In this document: positions 1-9,575 of the stretch, in pieces
How positions within the stretch are numbered: position 1 is the first letter of the stretch
Layout: each line of letters starts with the position of its first letter
Source: Bartonella tribocorum CIP 105476
Lineage (GTDB): Bacteria > Pseudomonadota > Alphaproteobacteria > Rhizobiales > Rhizobiaceae
Direction: 5' to 3'
DNA length: 64,000 bases
NCBI RefSeq assembly: GCF_000196435.1
Contig: NC_010161.1
Location: 744,001-808,000 of the forward strand
The notes under the pieces: model-generated
What the model saw: only the letters and a program-made list of their open reading frames with translations
What the model was told of the DNA's origin: nothing
The model's database searches: none
Program-made: the position numbers and the translations under genes

Positions 1-1
1 A

Positions 2-1363
2 GGGTTTGCTGATATCGTTGCTCAAGTAAAACCAGCGGTTGTTGCGGTGCAAGTAAAGAGCAATAAAAAGAAAGAAGATTGGTTCTTTAGCAACTTTTTT
101 AGTGGTCCAGGGATTGACCAATTACCCGATCAACATCCTTTGAAAAGGCTTTTTAAAGAGTTTTATGATTTTGATAAGCCTAAAAATAAATTTCCCAATC
201 ATTCACAAAGACTCCGTCCTGTTGCTTTTGGATCGGGTTTTTTTATTTCATCTGATGGTTATATTGTGACCAATGATCATGTAATTTCTGACGGGACAAG
301 TTATACTGTTGTTCTTGATGATGGTACAGAATTGAATGCAAAGCTCATTGGGAAAGATCCTAAAACCGACCTTGCTGTATTAAAGGTGAATGATACAAGA
401 AAATTTTCCTATGTTGATTTTGGGGATGATTCAAAGCTTCGTGTTGGAGATTGGGTTGTTGCTATTGGTAATCCATTTGGTCTTGGTGGAACTGTGACAG
501 CAGGTATTGTTTCGGCACGTGGGCGTGATATTGGTACGGGTGTTTATGATGATTTTATTCAGATTGATGCTGCTGTTAATAGAGGAAATTCTGGAGGTCC
601 AACTTTTGATTTGAATGGCAAGGTTGTTGGCGTTAATACGGCGATTTTTTCTCCTTCAGGAGGCAATGTTGGGATCGCTTTTGCTATTCCGGCAGGGACA
701 GCGAAACAGGTTGTGCAACAACTTATCGAAAAAGGTTCAGTTCAACGTGGTTGGCTTGGGGTTATGATTCAGCCAGTAACGAAAGAAATTTCTGATTCGA
801 TAGGTTTGAAAGACGCGAAAGGTGCTTTGGTTACGGATCCATTAAAAGGACCAGCAGCAAAGGCTGGTATCAAGGCAGGTGATGTCATTATTTCAGTAAA
901 TGATGAGAAAGTTAATGATTCTCGTGACTTGGCAAAGCGTATTGCAAATATGAGTCCGGAAGACACCGTGACTTTAGGGATTTTGAGATCCGGTAAGGAG
1001 GAAAAGATCAAAGTTAAACTTGCTGCAATGCCTGAAGATGAAGGGAAGAAAGAAAATTCAAAATATTTAAATGAACGTGGTGATTCAGATGAAACATTGG
1101 AAGATTATGGGTTAATTGTTTCTCCTTCTGACGATGGCTTAGGATTGGTTGTAACAGATGTGGATTCGGATTCAGATGCTGCAGATAAGGGAATCCGCCC
1201 AGGTGATGTCATTGTAACAGTGAATAATAAATCTGTTAAAAAAACCTCTGATATTACTGATGCAATCAAAAATGCCCAAAAACTAGGGCGAAAAGCGATA
1301 CTTCTACAGATCCGAACAAATGATCAAAATCGTTTTGTCGCTCTTCCAATTTTCAAAAAATAG
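2..1363 (+). CDS. htrA: HtrA/DegP-family periplasmic serine protease (5' end truncated by window)
   Basis: Do-like serine endoprotease that degrades or refolds damaged envelope proteins in the periplasm. The reading frame is open from base 2, so the signal peptide and true start lie upstream; the GTG at 47 is internal. Counting from codon 47, the catalytic triad is visible: His78 in TNDHV, Asp108 in KTDLAVL, Ser182 in GNSGGP. Two PDZ domains follow (about residues 220-310 and 345-430), each with a typical GIKAGDVI or GIRPGDVI turn. The two-component pair that follows in the same direction suggests an envelope-stress locus, comparable in logic to CpxRA-DegP; that link is inferred. Family assignment is very secure. 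Confidence 0.95.
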   Translation, partial: GFADIVAQVKPAVVAVQVKSNKKKEDWFFSNFFSGPGIDQLPDQHPLKRLFKEFYDFDKPKNKFPNHSQRLRPVAFGSGFFISSDGYIVTNDHVISDGTSYTVVLDDGTELNAKLIGKDPKTDLAVLKVNDTRKFSYVDFGDDSKLRVGDWVVAIGNPFGLGGTVTAGIVSARGRDIGTGVYDDFIQIDAAVNRGNSGGPTFDLNGKVVGVNTAIFSPSGGNVGIAFAIPAGTAKQVVQQLIEKGSVQRGWLGVMIQPVTKEISDSIGLKDAKGALVTDPLKGPAAKAGIKAGDVIISVNDEKVNDSRDLAKRIANMSPEDTVTLGILRSGKEEKIKVKLAAMPEDEGKKENSKYLNERGDSDETLEDYGLIVSPSDDGLGLVVTDVDSDSDAADKGIRPGDVIVTVNNKSVKKTSDITDAIKNAQKLGRKAILLQIRTNDQNRFVALPIFKK

Positions 1364-1443
1364 CACTTTATGATGAGTGGGACAGAGATTTTTTAGATTT
1401 CTGTCCTACAAGTAATTTTATAAAAATAACGGAGATGCGTTTT

Positions 1444-2130
1444 ATGAAAATACTCGTTATCGAAGATGATCGTGAGACAGGACGTTATCTCGAAAAAGCT
1501 TTTTTGGAGGTAGGGCATTCCATTGATGTTGCCTATGATGGTGATACGGGATACGCTTTAGCGACCACGGAAAATTATGATGTTATGGTTGTTGATCGAA
1601 TGCTTTTGCATCGTGATGGCCTTTCTATTATTACTGAATTGCGGGCTAAAGGCAATGAAACACCGGTTCTCATCCTTTCAGCTTTAGGGCAAGTAAATGA
1701 CCGTGTGACGGGTTTGCGTGCAGGGGCGGATGATTATTTGACAAAGCCTTATGCTTTTTCTGAACTTCTTGCGCGTGTTGAAGTTTTGCAACGGCGGAAG
1801 AATCCTAAAGAAGCAGAAACTGTTTATTGCGTAAGCAATCTTGAGCTTGATCGGTTAGCTCATACGGTAAAACGGGGTGATAGAAACATTCTATTGCAAC
1901 CACGTGAGTTTCGTTTACTTGAATATTTGATGCGCTATGCGGGGCAGGTTGTTACACGCACTATGCTTTTGGAAAATGTTTGGGATTATCATTTTGATCC
2001 ACAAACAAATGTCATTGATGTCCATATTTCTCGTTTGAGAGCCAAAATTGAAAAAGATTTTGATGTTCCGCTTCTTCATACTGTGCGAGGCGCTGGATAT
2101 ATGCTGAAAGCACCAGATAACAAAGCATGA
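1444..2130 (+). CDS. OmpR/CusR-type response regulator
   Basis: DNA-binding response regulator: receiver domain (residues 1-115) followed by an OmpR-type winged helix (about 130-225, ending LHTVRGAGYML). Phospho-acceptor is Asp51 in VVDRM; acidic pocket Asp8/Asp9; Lys in TKPYAF. The usual Pro four residues after the Asp (DxMLP) is Leu here, a small oddity. I chose ATG 1444 because GGAG at 1431-1434 is well spaced for it, whereas the upstream ATG at 1435 overlaps that site. A 7-bp inverted repeat (1380-1386/1400-1406) lies between htrA and this gene. It overlaps the kinase gene by 4 bp (ATGA), so the two are translationally coupled. Target genes are unknown; htrA next door is a candidate. Confidence 0.93.
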   Translation: MKILVIEDDRETGRYLEKAFLEVGHSIDVAYDGDTGYALATTENYDVMVVDRMLLHRDGLSIITELRAKGNETPVLILSALGQVNDRVTGLRAGADDYLTKPYAFSELLARVEVLQRRKNPKEAETVYCVSNLELDRLAHTVKRGDRNILLQPREFRLLEYLMRYAGQVVTRTMLLENVWDYHFDPQTNVIDVHISRLRAKIEKDFDVPLLHTVRGAGYMLKAPDNKA

Positions 2131-3509
2131 ATCGTTTGATTAATATAATGCGCACGACAGCGCTAAGGCTTTCAGCGCTTTACATTTTATTGTTTGGATT
2201 GGTGGCAACAAGTCTTTCTATTTATATGACGGCATTTTCTGCTTCGTTGTTAACAGAGCAAACTGAACAAGCTTTACATGAAGAATTAAAGTATATTGAA
2301 AATGCTTATAATTATGGAGGGCTTCCTTTATTAATACGCACGATAGATTATCGTTCAAGACAACCAGGGGCATTTCTTTATCTTGTCACGGATCCTATGG
2401 GGCGTATTTTAGCAGGCAATGTAGCACGTATTGAATTAGGTCTTTTAAATCAGAGTGGTTTTATTTCGACCTCCTTTTTGTATTCACGTTTTGGAGAACA
2501 TGGCAAAACAAGTGAACATCGCGCTTTGGCGGTTGTTTTTGATTTGCCTAATGCTATGAAGATTCTTATAGGACGCGATTTAGATGAGCCAGAACGTTTT
2601 GCCGCGGTTATTCGTAAAGCTGTGATCATTGCACTTGCTGCAATGGTGGGAGGCGCTTTACTCATATGGTTTTTTGTTGGCAGGAGAGCTTTACAAAGGA
2701 TTGATCAGGTCACGGCAGCGTCACGGCGCTTGATGGATGGTGATTTCAGTGGGCGTTTACCGGTTTCTGGGGTAGGAGATGAGTTTGATCGATTGTCAAC
2801 GAATCTTAATGTTATGTTAGATCGCATTGAAGAGTTAAATGTTGGTTTGCGTCAAGTATCAGATAATATTGCTCATGATCTGAAAACACCGTTAACGCGT
2901 CTTAGAAATCGTTCTGAAGAGGCGCTTTCGGCAAATAAGACAAAGCTTGAATATCGTCAGGTTCTTGAGAGTGTTATTGCTGAATCAGATCAACTTATTC
3001 GTACATTTAATGCGATTTTAATGATTTCACGCATCGAAGCGAGCAGTGCAATTGAGCATCTTGAGATGATGAATATGAAACTGATCCTTGAAGATGCTGT
3101 TGAGCTTTACGAACCTTTTGCTGAAGAGTCAGGTGTTTTACTTCAGTTAGGAGATATATTTGATAAAGAGCTTAAATTGAATCGTGAGCTTATTGCGCAG
3201 ACAATTTTTAATCTTATCGATAATGCAATTAAATATGCATCTAAAGATAGGGAAAAAGCGAAGGTTTGCTTATCAATGGAATATCGTGATGAACATTTAT
3301 TAGTTGTTGTAAGCGATAATGGTCCAGGAATAGCAGAGGATAAACGTGAAAAAGTCACAGAACGATTTGTTCGTCTTGAAGAAAGCCGTACACAACCTGG
3401 CTTTGGGATTGGTTTAAGTATAGCAAAAGCAGTTATGAAGCTGCACGGGGGTGAATTGTTATTTGAAAATGCAAATCCAGGGCTTAGGGTTGTTTTGTTA
3501 TTTCCTTAA
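2127..3509 (+). CDS. Sensor histidine kinase paired with upstream regulator
   Basis: Inner-membrane sensor kinase of 460 residues. Two membrane segments (about 13-34 and 166-185) bracket a periplasmic sensor region of roughly 130 residues; a HAMP linker follows (about 185-240). The HisKA box has His250 in IAHDLKTPLTR, and the ATPase domain shows N366 (NLIDNAIKY), DNGPGI and a GFGIGLSIA lid. It overlaps the response-regulator gene by 4 bp, making them a cognate pair. Homologues of this type in Proteobacteria respond to metals or envelope damage, but the signal cannot be read from the sequence. Confidence 0.93.
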   Translation: MNRLINIMRTTALRLSALYILLFGLVATSLSIYMTAFSASLLTEQTEQALHEELKYIENAYNYGGLPLLIRTIDYRSRQPGAFLYLVTDPMGRILAGNVARIELGLLNQSGFISTSFLYSRFGEHGKTSEHRALAVVFDLPNAMKILIGRDLDEPERFAAVIRKAVIIALAAMVGGALLIWFFVGRRALQRIDQVTAASRRLMDGDFSGRLPVSGVGDEFDRLSTNLNVMLDRIEELNVGLRQVSDNIAHDLKTPLTRLRNRSEEALSANKTKLEYRQVLESVIAESDQLIRTFNAILMISRIEASSAIEHLEMMNMKLILEDAVELYEPFAEESGVLLQLGDIFDKELKLNRELIAQTIFNLIDNAIKYASKDREKAKVCLSMEYRDEHLLVVVSDNGPGIAEDKREKVTERFVRLEESRTQPGFGIGLSIAKAVMKLHGGELLFENANPGLRVVLLFP

Positions 3510-3568
3510 AAATATTTTCTTCATTTTTTTCTTTTCATACGGAACGACTGTTTTAAAAGTATAATGCA

Positions 3569-6532
3569 ATGGATAAGGAAGGCAAAATGCTTTTCAAGGG
3601 AGATGAGATGAAACAAGCTTTTTTAAAAACACAGCTTCTCCCTTTATGCCCTCTCAATGAGAGTGGTTCCCAGTGGTTAAAAGACATGGAAGAACAAGCA
3701 AGGAAAGAAGGTTTAGAACCGCTTGTTTCCATTATTTCAGAAAATGGAATGCAGATTGATTTTATCCGTGCGGTTATGACCTTATCTCCTTTTTTGCGTG
3801 AGGTTTTAATTGCTAATCCATCGTATCTTAGTCCTTTATTGCATGTTGATATAGAAACAAGGCTGAGCAAAATTATCGATGATATTACGGTTATCGATAA
3901 GGATGAATCTACAAATGAAACTTCATTGATGGCTGCTTTAAGGTGTAAAAAGCGAGAAGCGCACGTTCTCATTGCTTTAGCTGATTTGAGTGGTGTCTTT
4001 ACTTATGAAGTTTCATGTGCTTGGTTGACGCGTTTGGGTGAAGCTGCATTAGGTGTAGCATTGCGTTTTCTCTTAAGAGAAGCCCATGATCATGGTAAGA
4101 TCAATTTGCTGAACCATGAGAATCCGGAAAAAGACTGTGGTTTAATCATTTTAGGGATGGGAAAATTAGGAGCAGGAGAACTTAATTATTCTTCTGATAT
4201 TGATCTTATTGTTTTCATTGATGAAACGTCCCCTCATATTGGTAATCTTTCTGAAAGTGTCGACGTATTTTCTAAAATGGTACGTCGATTAATCCGTATC
4301 ATTCAAGAGCGCACTGCGGAAGGATATGTTTTTCGTCTTGATTTTCGTCTTCGTCCAGATCCAGGATCAACACCTTTGGCTTTACCAGTAAGGACTGCCT
4401 TGCGTTATTACGAAGGGCGTGGACAAAATTGGGAACGAGCGGCTATGATTAAAGCACGTCCAGTTGCTGGCGATAAAAAAGCAGGCTTTCACTTTCTGAA
4501 AGAGCTTTTTCCTTATGTGTGGCGAAAATATTTAGATTATGCTGCGATTGCTGATATTCATTCGATCAAACGTCAAATTCATGCGTATAAAAATTATGGT
4601 CAAATTGCGGCTTATGGCCATAATATAAAGTTAGGTCGTGGTGGTATTCGTGAAATTGAGTTTTTTGTCCAGACACAACAACTTATTGCTGGTGGACGTT
4701 TTCCTCAATTACGTGGACGTCAGACAGTTGCAATGTTAGCAGAACTTCATACGCTTGGTTGGATTAGTGAGGAAACAAGAGATAATCTTATAAAAAGTTA
4801 TGCTTTTCTAAGAAATGTGGAACATCGTATTCAGATGCTTGCGGATGAACAAACGCATCTTCTTCCAAGTGATATTTCTCAATTTACGAGTATTGCTTAT
4901 TTAATGGGTTATCACGACAGGAGCAGTTTTATCCGTGATTTATTAAAAACACTTCAGGTTGTTGAAAAACACTATGCAGCACTGTTTGAGAATGAACAGG
5001 AGCTTGGTTTAGAAATTGGTAATTTAGTTTTTACAGGAGAAGAAGATGATCCGGAGACATTAATAACATTAAGCCATTTAGGTTTTGAAAGAGCGAGTGA
5101 TATTTGTCGGATTATGCGTACCCTCCATTGTGGTCGTTATAAAGCAACGCAATCCGCTGAAGCGCGTGAGAGATTAACAGAATTAACACCAGCTCTTTTG
5201 AAAGCTTTTGGCGCAACAAAACGAGCCGATGAGGCGATGTTGCGCTTTGATCGTTTTTTACAGGGCTTACCCTCAGGAATTCAGCTTTTTAGTCTTTTGC
5301 AGTCTAATCCCTCTCTTTTAGATATGCTTGTCCTTATTATGGGGGCTGCACCACGTCTTGCGGAAATTATTACACGCAGATCTCACGTTTTTGATGGAAT
5401 GTTAGATCCAAATATTCTTTCAGAATTACCGACAAAAACTTATTTAGAAAAACGGCTTGAATATTTCCTTGAAGATGTTCTTTCCTATGAGGAAATTCTC
5501 GATCATTTAAGGATTTTTGCAGATGAACAACGTTTTTTGATTGGTATTCGAATTTTGAATGGTACAATTACAGGAGAAAGAGCAGGTTTTGCTTTTACTG
5601 CGCTTGCTGATCTTATGATTACAAAAACATTTTCTGCTGTTCAAGAGGAGTTTTCTCGTCTTCATGGCCGTATTAAAGGGGGACGTGTTGGCATATTGGG
5701 AATGGGGAAACTTGGAAGTCATGAATTAACAGCGGGTTCGGATGTTGATATCATTTTGCTTTATGAACACGATGATGATGCAGAAATATCTGATGGAGAA
5801 AAGCCTCTTTACATCTCTCAATATTATACGCGTTTAGCACAGCGCCTCGTTTCTTCTTTATCTACACTTACAAGCCAAGGTGTTCTTTATGCTGTTGATT
5901 TAAGGTTACGGCCCTTAGGTAATAAAGGACCTATTGCTGTTTCTTTTCCATTTTTTAAAAAATATTATCGTCAAGAAGCATGGGTATGGGAATATCTCGC
6001 TTTAACAAGAGCTCGAGGCATTACAGGAGATCCTGATTTTTTACAAAAGTTAGAAAATGAAGTGTGTACAATTATTGCTGTTTCTCGTAATAAGAACCAA
6101 GTCGCAAAAGAAGTGTGTGAAATGCGCTCTTTGATTGCAAAAGAAAAGCCGCCAAAAAATCAATGGGATTTTAAAACGATGTCTGGTGGCATTATGGACT
6201 TGGAGTTTATCGCTCAATTTGCTCTTATTACGCATGTCATTGAGTTTAAAATTGGTGCGACGACAGCGGATATTTTAGACCATTTACCAAATGGTTTTCT
6301 TAATCAATCATGTATTGCTGATTTACGTTATGCCTATGGTCTTTATACAAATTTGAGTCAAATTATACGACTTTGCTTAAATGATCCTCTTGATCCCAAT
6401 GATATGCCACCTGGATTAAGTGACCTTTTGTTAAATAGTGTTGGTGAACCTGATTTACTTCGTGTTGAAAAATTAATTGCAGAAACTGGGCAATTGGTCT
6501 GTTCAGTTTTTACAAAAATTATGAAATATTAA
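3569..6532 (+). CDS. glnE: Bifunctional glutamine synthetase adenylyltransferase/adenylyl-removing enzyme
   Basis: GlnE switches glutamine synthetase off and on by adding or removing AMP in response to PII protein. The 987-residue length fits the family. Two nucleotidyltransferase domains are visible: the N-terminal deadenylylase (GMGKLGAGELNYSSDIDLI, near residue 210) and the C-terminal adenylylase (GMGKLGSHELTAGSDVDII, near residue 710), each followed by a helical regulatory region. Start is uncertain: ATG codons at 3569, 3587 and 3608 are in frame, and the last has AGGGAGATGAG just upstream. Gene stands alone after the two-component pair with a 59-bp gap. Confidence 0.95.
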   Translation: MDKEGKMLFKGDEMKQAFLKTQLLPLCPLNESGSQWLKDMEEQARKEGLEPLVSIISENGMQIDFIRAVMTLSPFLREVLIANPSYLSPLLHVDIETRLSKIIDDITVIDKDESTNETSLMAALRCKKREAHVLIALADLSGVFTYEVSCAWLTRLGEAALGVALRFLLREAHDHGKINLLNHENPEKDCGLIILGMGKLGAGELNYSSDIDLIVFIDETSPHIGNLSESVDVFSKMVRRLIRIIQERTAEGYVFRLDFRLRPDPGSTPLALPVRTALRYYEGRGQNWERAAMIKARPVAGDKKAGFHFLKELFPYVWRKYLDYAAIADIHSIKRQIHAYKNYGQIAAYGHNIKLGRGGIREIEFFVQTQQLIAGGRFPQLRGRQTVAMLAELHTLGWISEETRDNLIKSYAFLRNVEHRIQMLADEQTHLLPSDISQFTSIAYLMGYHDRSSFIRDLLKTLQVVEKHYAALFENEQELGLEIGNLVFTGEEDDPETLITLSHLGFERASDICRIMRTLHCGRYKATQSAEARERLTELTPALLKAFGATKRADEAMLRFDRFLQGLPSGIQLFSLLQSNPSLLDMLVLIMGAAPRLAEIITRRSHVFDGMLDPNILSELPTKTYLEKRLEYFLEDVLSYEEILDHLRIFADEQRFLIGIRILNGTITGERAGFAFTALADLMITKTFSAVQEEFSRLHGRIKGGRVGILGMGKLGSHELTAGSDVDIILLYEHDDDAEISDGEKPLYISQYYTRLAQRLVSSLSTLTSQGVLYAVDLRLRPLGNKGPIAVSFPFFKKYYRQEAWVWEYLALTRARGITGDPDFLQKLENEVCTIIAVSRNKNQVAKEVCEMRSLIAKEKPPKNQWDFKTMSGGIMDLEFIAQFALITHVIEFKIGATTADILDHLPNGFLNQSCIADLRYAYGLYTNLSQIIRLCLNDPLDPNDMPPGLSDLLLNSVGEPDLLRVEKLIAETGQLVCSVFTKIMKY

Positions 6533-7303
6533 AAATATATTTTATAATAATTTTATGAAATTATTTTTAGATAAAACATAAACAGATATTATAAAATAAT
6601 AAACACTATTCATTCCATTTTTATATCTTAATTTTGATATTTCATTATATGCTTGAGAGCTTTAGAGAGTAAAAATTTTTCTCTAATTGGTTTTTCAAGC
6701 GTGATGAAAGATTTTTTTGTTCAATGAGCTTATTCTAGGCATTATTCTTTATAAAAAAGCAATGTAGTGACGACCTTTTAGTGAGTGATTATAACCTTAG
6801 TTCATGGAGATGATAGAAGCATATGGCTCATTTATAAAGCAGCAGTCTCTTAGATACACTGATGAATTGAGAAATCTTCAACATAAGAATATGGACAAGA
6901 GTGTTTTTTATCACCCAGTTTTAGATAACCTCTTATAGAGGGAGTGGTTATATATGACTTCTTATAACACTCATATTACGAAGATATTTAAGTAAATAAG
7001 ACAAAGATTTTTATTGATTATCGCTCTCATTTTTTCAAAAAATTGATATTATAATTATTTATACAATGCTCGATAATAATGAAAAATATGAAGATATAAA
7101 AGATATTATAGAGTAATAATTAATGGAAATGTAAAGCATATTTAAAATTTTTTATAATATATTTATTAAAAAAATACTTTTATTGTTTAAAGTATAAAAT
7201 TTAATTTTTTATAAGTGTGTCATTTTTGCTATAGATTTTTTTCAAAAAGTGTGAAACGATTTACTATTATTTATGTATCACATTAGCTTTTAGGGGAGCA
7301 ATT
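6533..7303 (+). other. Gap of 771 bp, AT-rich, no gene recognised
   Basis: No convincing coding region or integrase relic was found. One potential structure is a long hairpin at 6651-6700 with outer arms GCTTGA/TCAAGC and inner arms TAGAGAG/CTCTA, about 120 bp after glnE. The right end should hold the promoter of the Hbp-like gene; an AGGGGAGC ribosome site precedes its ATG. Stretches around 6780-6990 have mixed composition that could be very decayed coding DNA, but I could not identify it. Confidence 0.4.
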
Positions 7304-8143
7304 ATGATTACAAAGTATTTAATCTCAACATCTATCTTTTCTTTAATTTCAATTTCTGTATTACAGGCAGCAGATATCGTTGTTTCTGAGCAGCCTGTTC
7401 CTGTTATTACAGTGCCTTCTTTTTCTTGGACAGGATTTTATCTTGGAGGGCAGATTGGTAACTTTTCAGGTAAAACAACTGCAAATTATTTAACAAAAGA
7501 GACAGGGATATGGAATCCAGTTGAAAAAGAGTATTTACCTAAACTTTCTGGTTTTATGGGGGGCGTTTATGCCGGTTCGAATATTGATATCGATAATGGT
7601 TTTATTATAGGTATTGATACAGATGTTATGTGGTCTAATAAAAAGAGTACGAAGGATATCCTTCTACCGAAGAAAGATGAAACTGGAGAAAAAAAATCTT
7701 TAGAAAAAACAAGTCACACAAGAGATTCTCATGAAGATGCTTCAACAACGCTTGTTGAAGGTGTAAGTCATACTTTAAAACAAAAATGGTCTGGTGCTAC
7801 GCGGGTGAAAGTTGGTTTTGCATTTGAACGTATGATGCCTTATGTTTCGGGAGGGATTGCTTATACGCAGCTTCAGAATATTTTGTCGGCAGTCGTTGAT
7901 AGCGCAACGGTAGCTGATAGCGAAAGTAGAGCAATTGATTCTTCCGATTGGTTGCATGATGAAAAAAAGACCATGATTGGTTATACCCTTGGAGGGGGTG
8001 TTGATTTTGCAATGACTGATAATGTTATTGTACGTGCGGAATATCGTTACTCGGATTTTGGTAAGAAGAAGTTCGTACAGGATAAAGTTGAAATGAGCTA
8101 CAAGACAAACGATTTTCGTGTGGGTGTAGCTTATAAATTTTAA
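7304..8143 (+). CDS. Outer-membrane beta-barrel protein, hemin-binding protein (Hbp/Pap31, Omp25/31) family
   Basis: Small outer-membrane porin-like protein. Signal peptide with cleavage predicted after LQA (residue 22); the mature start has the family hallmark SWTGFYLGGQIG; the C terminus VGVAYKF ends in the aromatic residue needed for barrel assembly. In Bartonella this family binds hemin or host surfaces and is often present as several paralogues; which paralogue this is cannot be told. A charged, His-containing stretch (about residues 120-155, KKDETGEKK and HTRDSHED) looks like an enlarged surface loop. Strong ribosome site (AGGGGAGC) and its own terminator downstream suggest a single-gene transcript. 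Iron/heme regulation is expected from the family but no operator was identified. Confidence 0.88.
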   Translation: MITKYLISTSIFSLISISVLQAADIVVSEQPVPVITVPSFSWTGFYLGGQIGNFSGKTTANYLTKETGIWNPVEKEYLPKLSGFMGGVYAGSNIDIDNGFIIGIDTDVMWSNKKSTKDILLPKKDETGEKKSLEKTSHTRDSHEDASTTLVEGVSHTLKQKWSGATRVKVGFAFERMMPYVSGGIAYTQLQNILSAVVDSATVADSESRAIDSSDWLHDEKKTMIGYTLGGGVDFAMTDNVIVRAEYRYSDFGKKKFVQDKVEMSYKTNDFRVGVAYKF

Positions 8144-8166
8144 TTTTTTGCAGAATTAAACAATTT

Positions 8167-8194
8167 AAAAGCCTCATTTTCAAATGAGGCTTTT
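8167..8194 (+). terminator. Rho-independent terminator of Hbp-like gene
   Basis: A 13-bp perfect inverted repeat (arms AAAAGCCTCATTT at 8167-8179 and 8182-8194) begins 24 bp after the stop codon and ends in a T-run continuing to 8200. The A/T arms make it potentially bidirectional. Confidence 0.88.
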
Positions 8195-8267
8195 ATTTTT
8201 CAAATAAATACTGGAAAATATTCCTTCACTCAGATTGGGTGCTATTTTATCCGAATAATATCTTGAT

Positions 8268-8690
8268 TTATAAAGATAATTCGCTATTTCATGCAGAATG
8301 AGAATTACGAATATCATAAGATTCCCTCATTTTGAACCTATTTATTGTATGTTGGAACAATCGAAATCATGTCTTTTGTACGTCAAAAGTTGAGAGAGTT
8401 GTGAGGATAAAAAATATTAAAGAAAGAAAAAAATGCCTCTTATGAATCGTCTCAATGGTTGTGCTACATTAGGGATTGGCAAAGTGTGAGATGGTACGAC
8501 TTTTTTTTCATAAACATAAAGATGGTGCAGCTCAAAGGGCTTATCCTTATACCACTCACGGGCACCGTCACGAAATAGGTTTGGGGGCTTTAAAAGAGAT
8601 CTCCTTAAAATAAACGCACGAATTGGAAACACAATGGCGTTTTGTTTTTATTGGAAAGATCTCTCGTACAATCAACTTTTCGTTGTTTTA
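8268..8690 (+). pseudogene. Decayed integrase relic, copy 1 (5' flank plus N-terminal domain)
   Basis: Remnant of a tyrosine-recombinase gene. The start region ATGCCTCTTATGAATC (8433-8448) is identical over 16 bases to the relic at 19909. Downstream, broken frames read HKHKDGAAQ, GHRHEIGLGALKEISLK and THELETQWRFVF, matching the N-terminal arm domain (DUF4102 type) of phage/island integrases and the relic at 51.0-51.3 kb. The sequence becomes unrecognisable after about 8690; middle and catalytic domains are gone. The 165 bp upstream of the ATG is also shared with other copies (TTGTACGTCA at 8376-8385 corresponds to TTGCACGTCA at 50979). Confidence 0.8.
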
Positions 8691-9151
8691 CATTATCATA
8701 AAATATTTTATTTAATAATAAAAAAAATCGCATGAAACGACATCCGTAAGATAACTCAATAATAATAAAAATTCATAGCATAATTTTTCATTATTACTGG
8801 ATATTTTATGCTTTATTATAGATAATAATACAGAGTAATACAATAATTATAAAGAGTATTATGAAGTAATTTATAATAAAAAAGAGATAGAAAATTAAGA
8901 GTTTATCAAGACATAAAAAATGTTATTACCTATGCCTATTATTGAAATATAATCGAACATTTTTTATAAATTTTTTAAATATACGATAATAACTGTAGCG
9001 TATAAGAGTAGGGGATAATTTCAAATCTATTTACCATAAATCAACCAACATCGTTTGATTATGAATCGCAAGGGGAGTGGATTATTGAAATGATATGTTT
9101 TCGGTGTTATTGGACTTTTTATCGTCATTGATATTTAGCTATAGAAGCTAA
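8691..9151 (+). other. AT-rich gap, possible further relic
   Basis: No gene recognised. Around 9018-9095 the sequence TTTCAAATCTATTTACC...ATCGCAAGGGGAGTGG faintly resembles the 5' flank of the integrase relic family, but the match is too weak to annotate. Confidence 0.25.
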
Positions 9152-9409
9152 ATGAGATTATCTGTTATCCTAAAAAATATTATGACTGTAGATATTGAGT
9201 ATTTTTTTTATGAGATGCTTTTGGAGGAGTATGCGAGGAAGTACAAAGCAAGGTTTATAAAACTTTGTGAGATAAATCACATGCGCAATTGGCAGGTGAA
9301 TGCACCCGTACGAAAAAATCCAGATTTTTATAGTTCAGATATGGTAGAATTTTTGTTCTTGAGAATAGGAAGGAAGTCAACCAATGAATTTGTAAAGTCA
9401 GTCACATAA
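9152..9409 (+). CDS. Small hypothetical ORF, 85 aa
   Basis: I do not recognise this protein. It has no signal peptide or membrane segment, is mixed in charge, and ends VKSVT. The section reading RKNPDFYSSDMVEFLF is faintly like the closing part of acetyltransferase-like domains in HAD-IIIC/FkbH proteins (N-x-P-V-x-x-FY pattern), which would make it a gene fragment, but this is only a visual impression. No good ribosome site precedes the ATG, and it lies in a decaying region between an integrase relic and the metallophosphoesterase. A 20-bp perfect palindrome (9518-9537) follows. Confidence 0.3.
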   Translation: MRLSVILKNIMTVDIEYFFYEMLLEEYARKYKARFIKLCEINHMRNWQVNAPVRKNPDFYSSDMVEFLFLRIGRKSTNEFVKSVT

Positions 9410-9517
9410 GTGAGGTTCCCAATGGAGCTCTCTGAGAGAAATTGATCTATCGACAAAGAAGGGAGAATTTTGTTCAGAGAAGAAGGGCAATAAAATTATG
9501 ATTTATAAAGGAATATG

Positions 9518-9537
9518 AAGTGAAAATATTTTCACTT
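9518..9537. repeat. 20-bp perfect palindrome
   Basis: AAGTGAAAATATTTTCACTT reads the same on both strands. It lies 39-58 bp beyond the stop of the metallophosphoesterase gene (minus strand) and 109 bp after the small ORF. It could be a weak terminator or a protein-binding site; no T-run follows in either direction. Confidence 0.5.
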
Positions 9538-9575
9538 TAGATTGTTTGGATAATGTTGGATATGCTTAAGAGTAT

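Noticed and set aside
8417..8632. 71-residue minus-strand frame
   Set aside because: It is the antisense of the integrase relic on the plus strand, whose homology is clear.
9018..9095. Possible tenth integrase relic (TTTCAAATCTATTTACC... region)
   Set aside because: Resembles the shared 5' flank only over short stretches and no start block or coding remnant follows.
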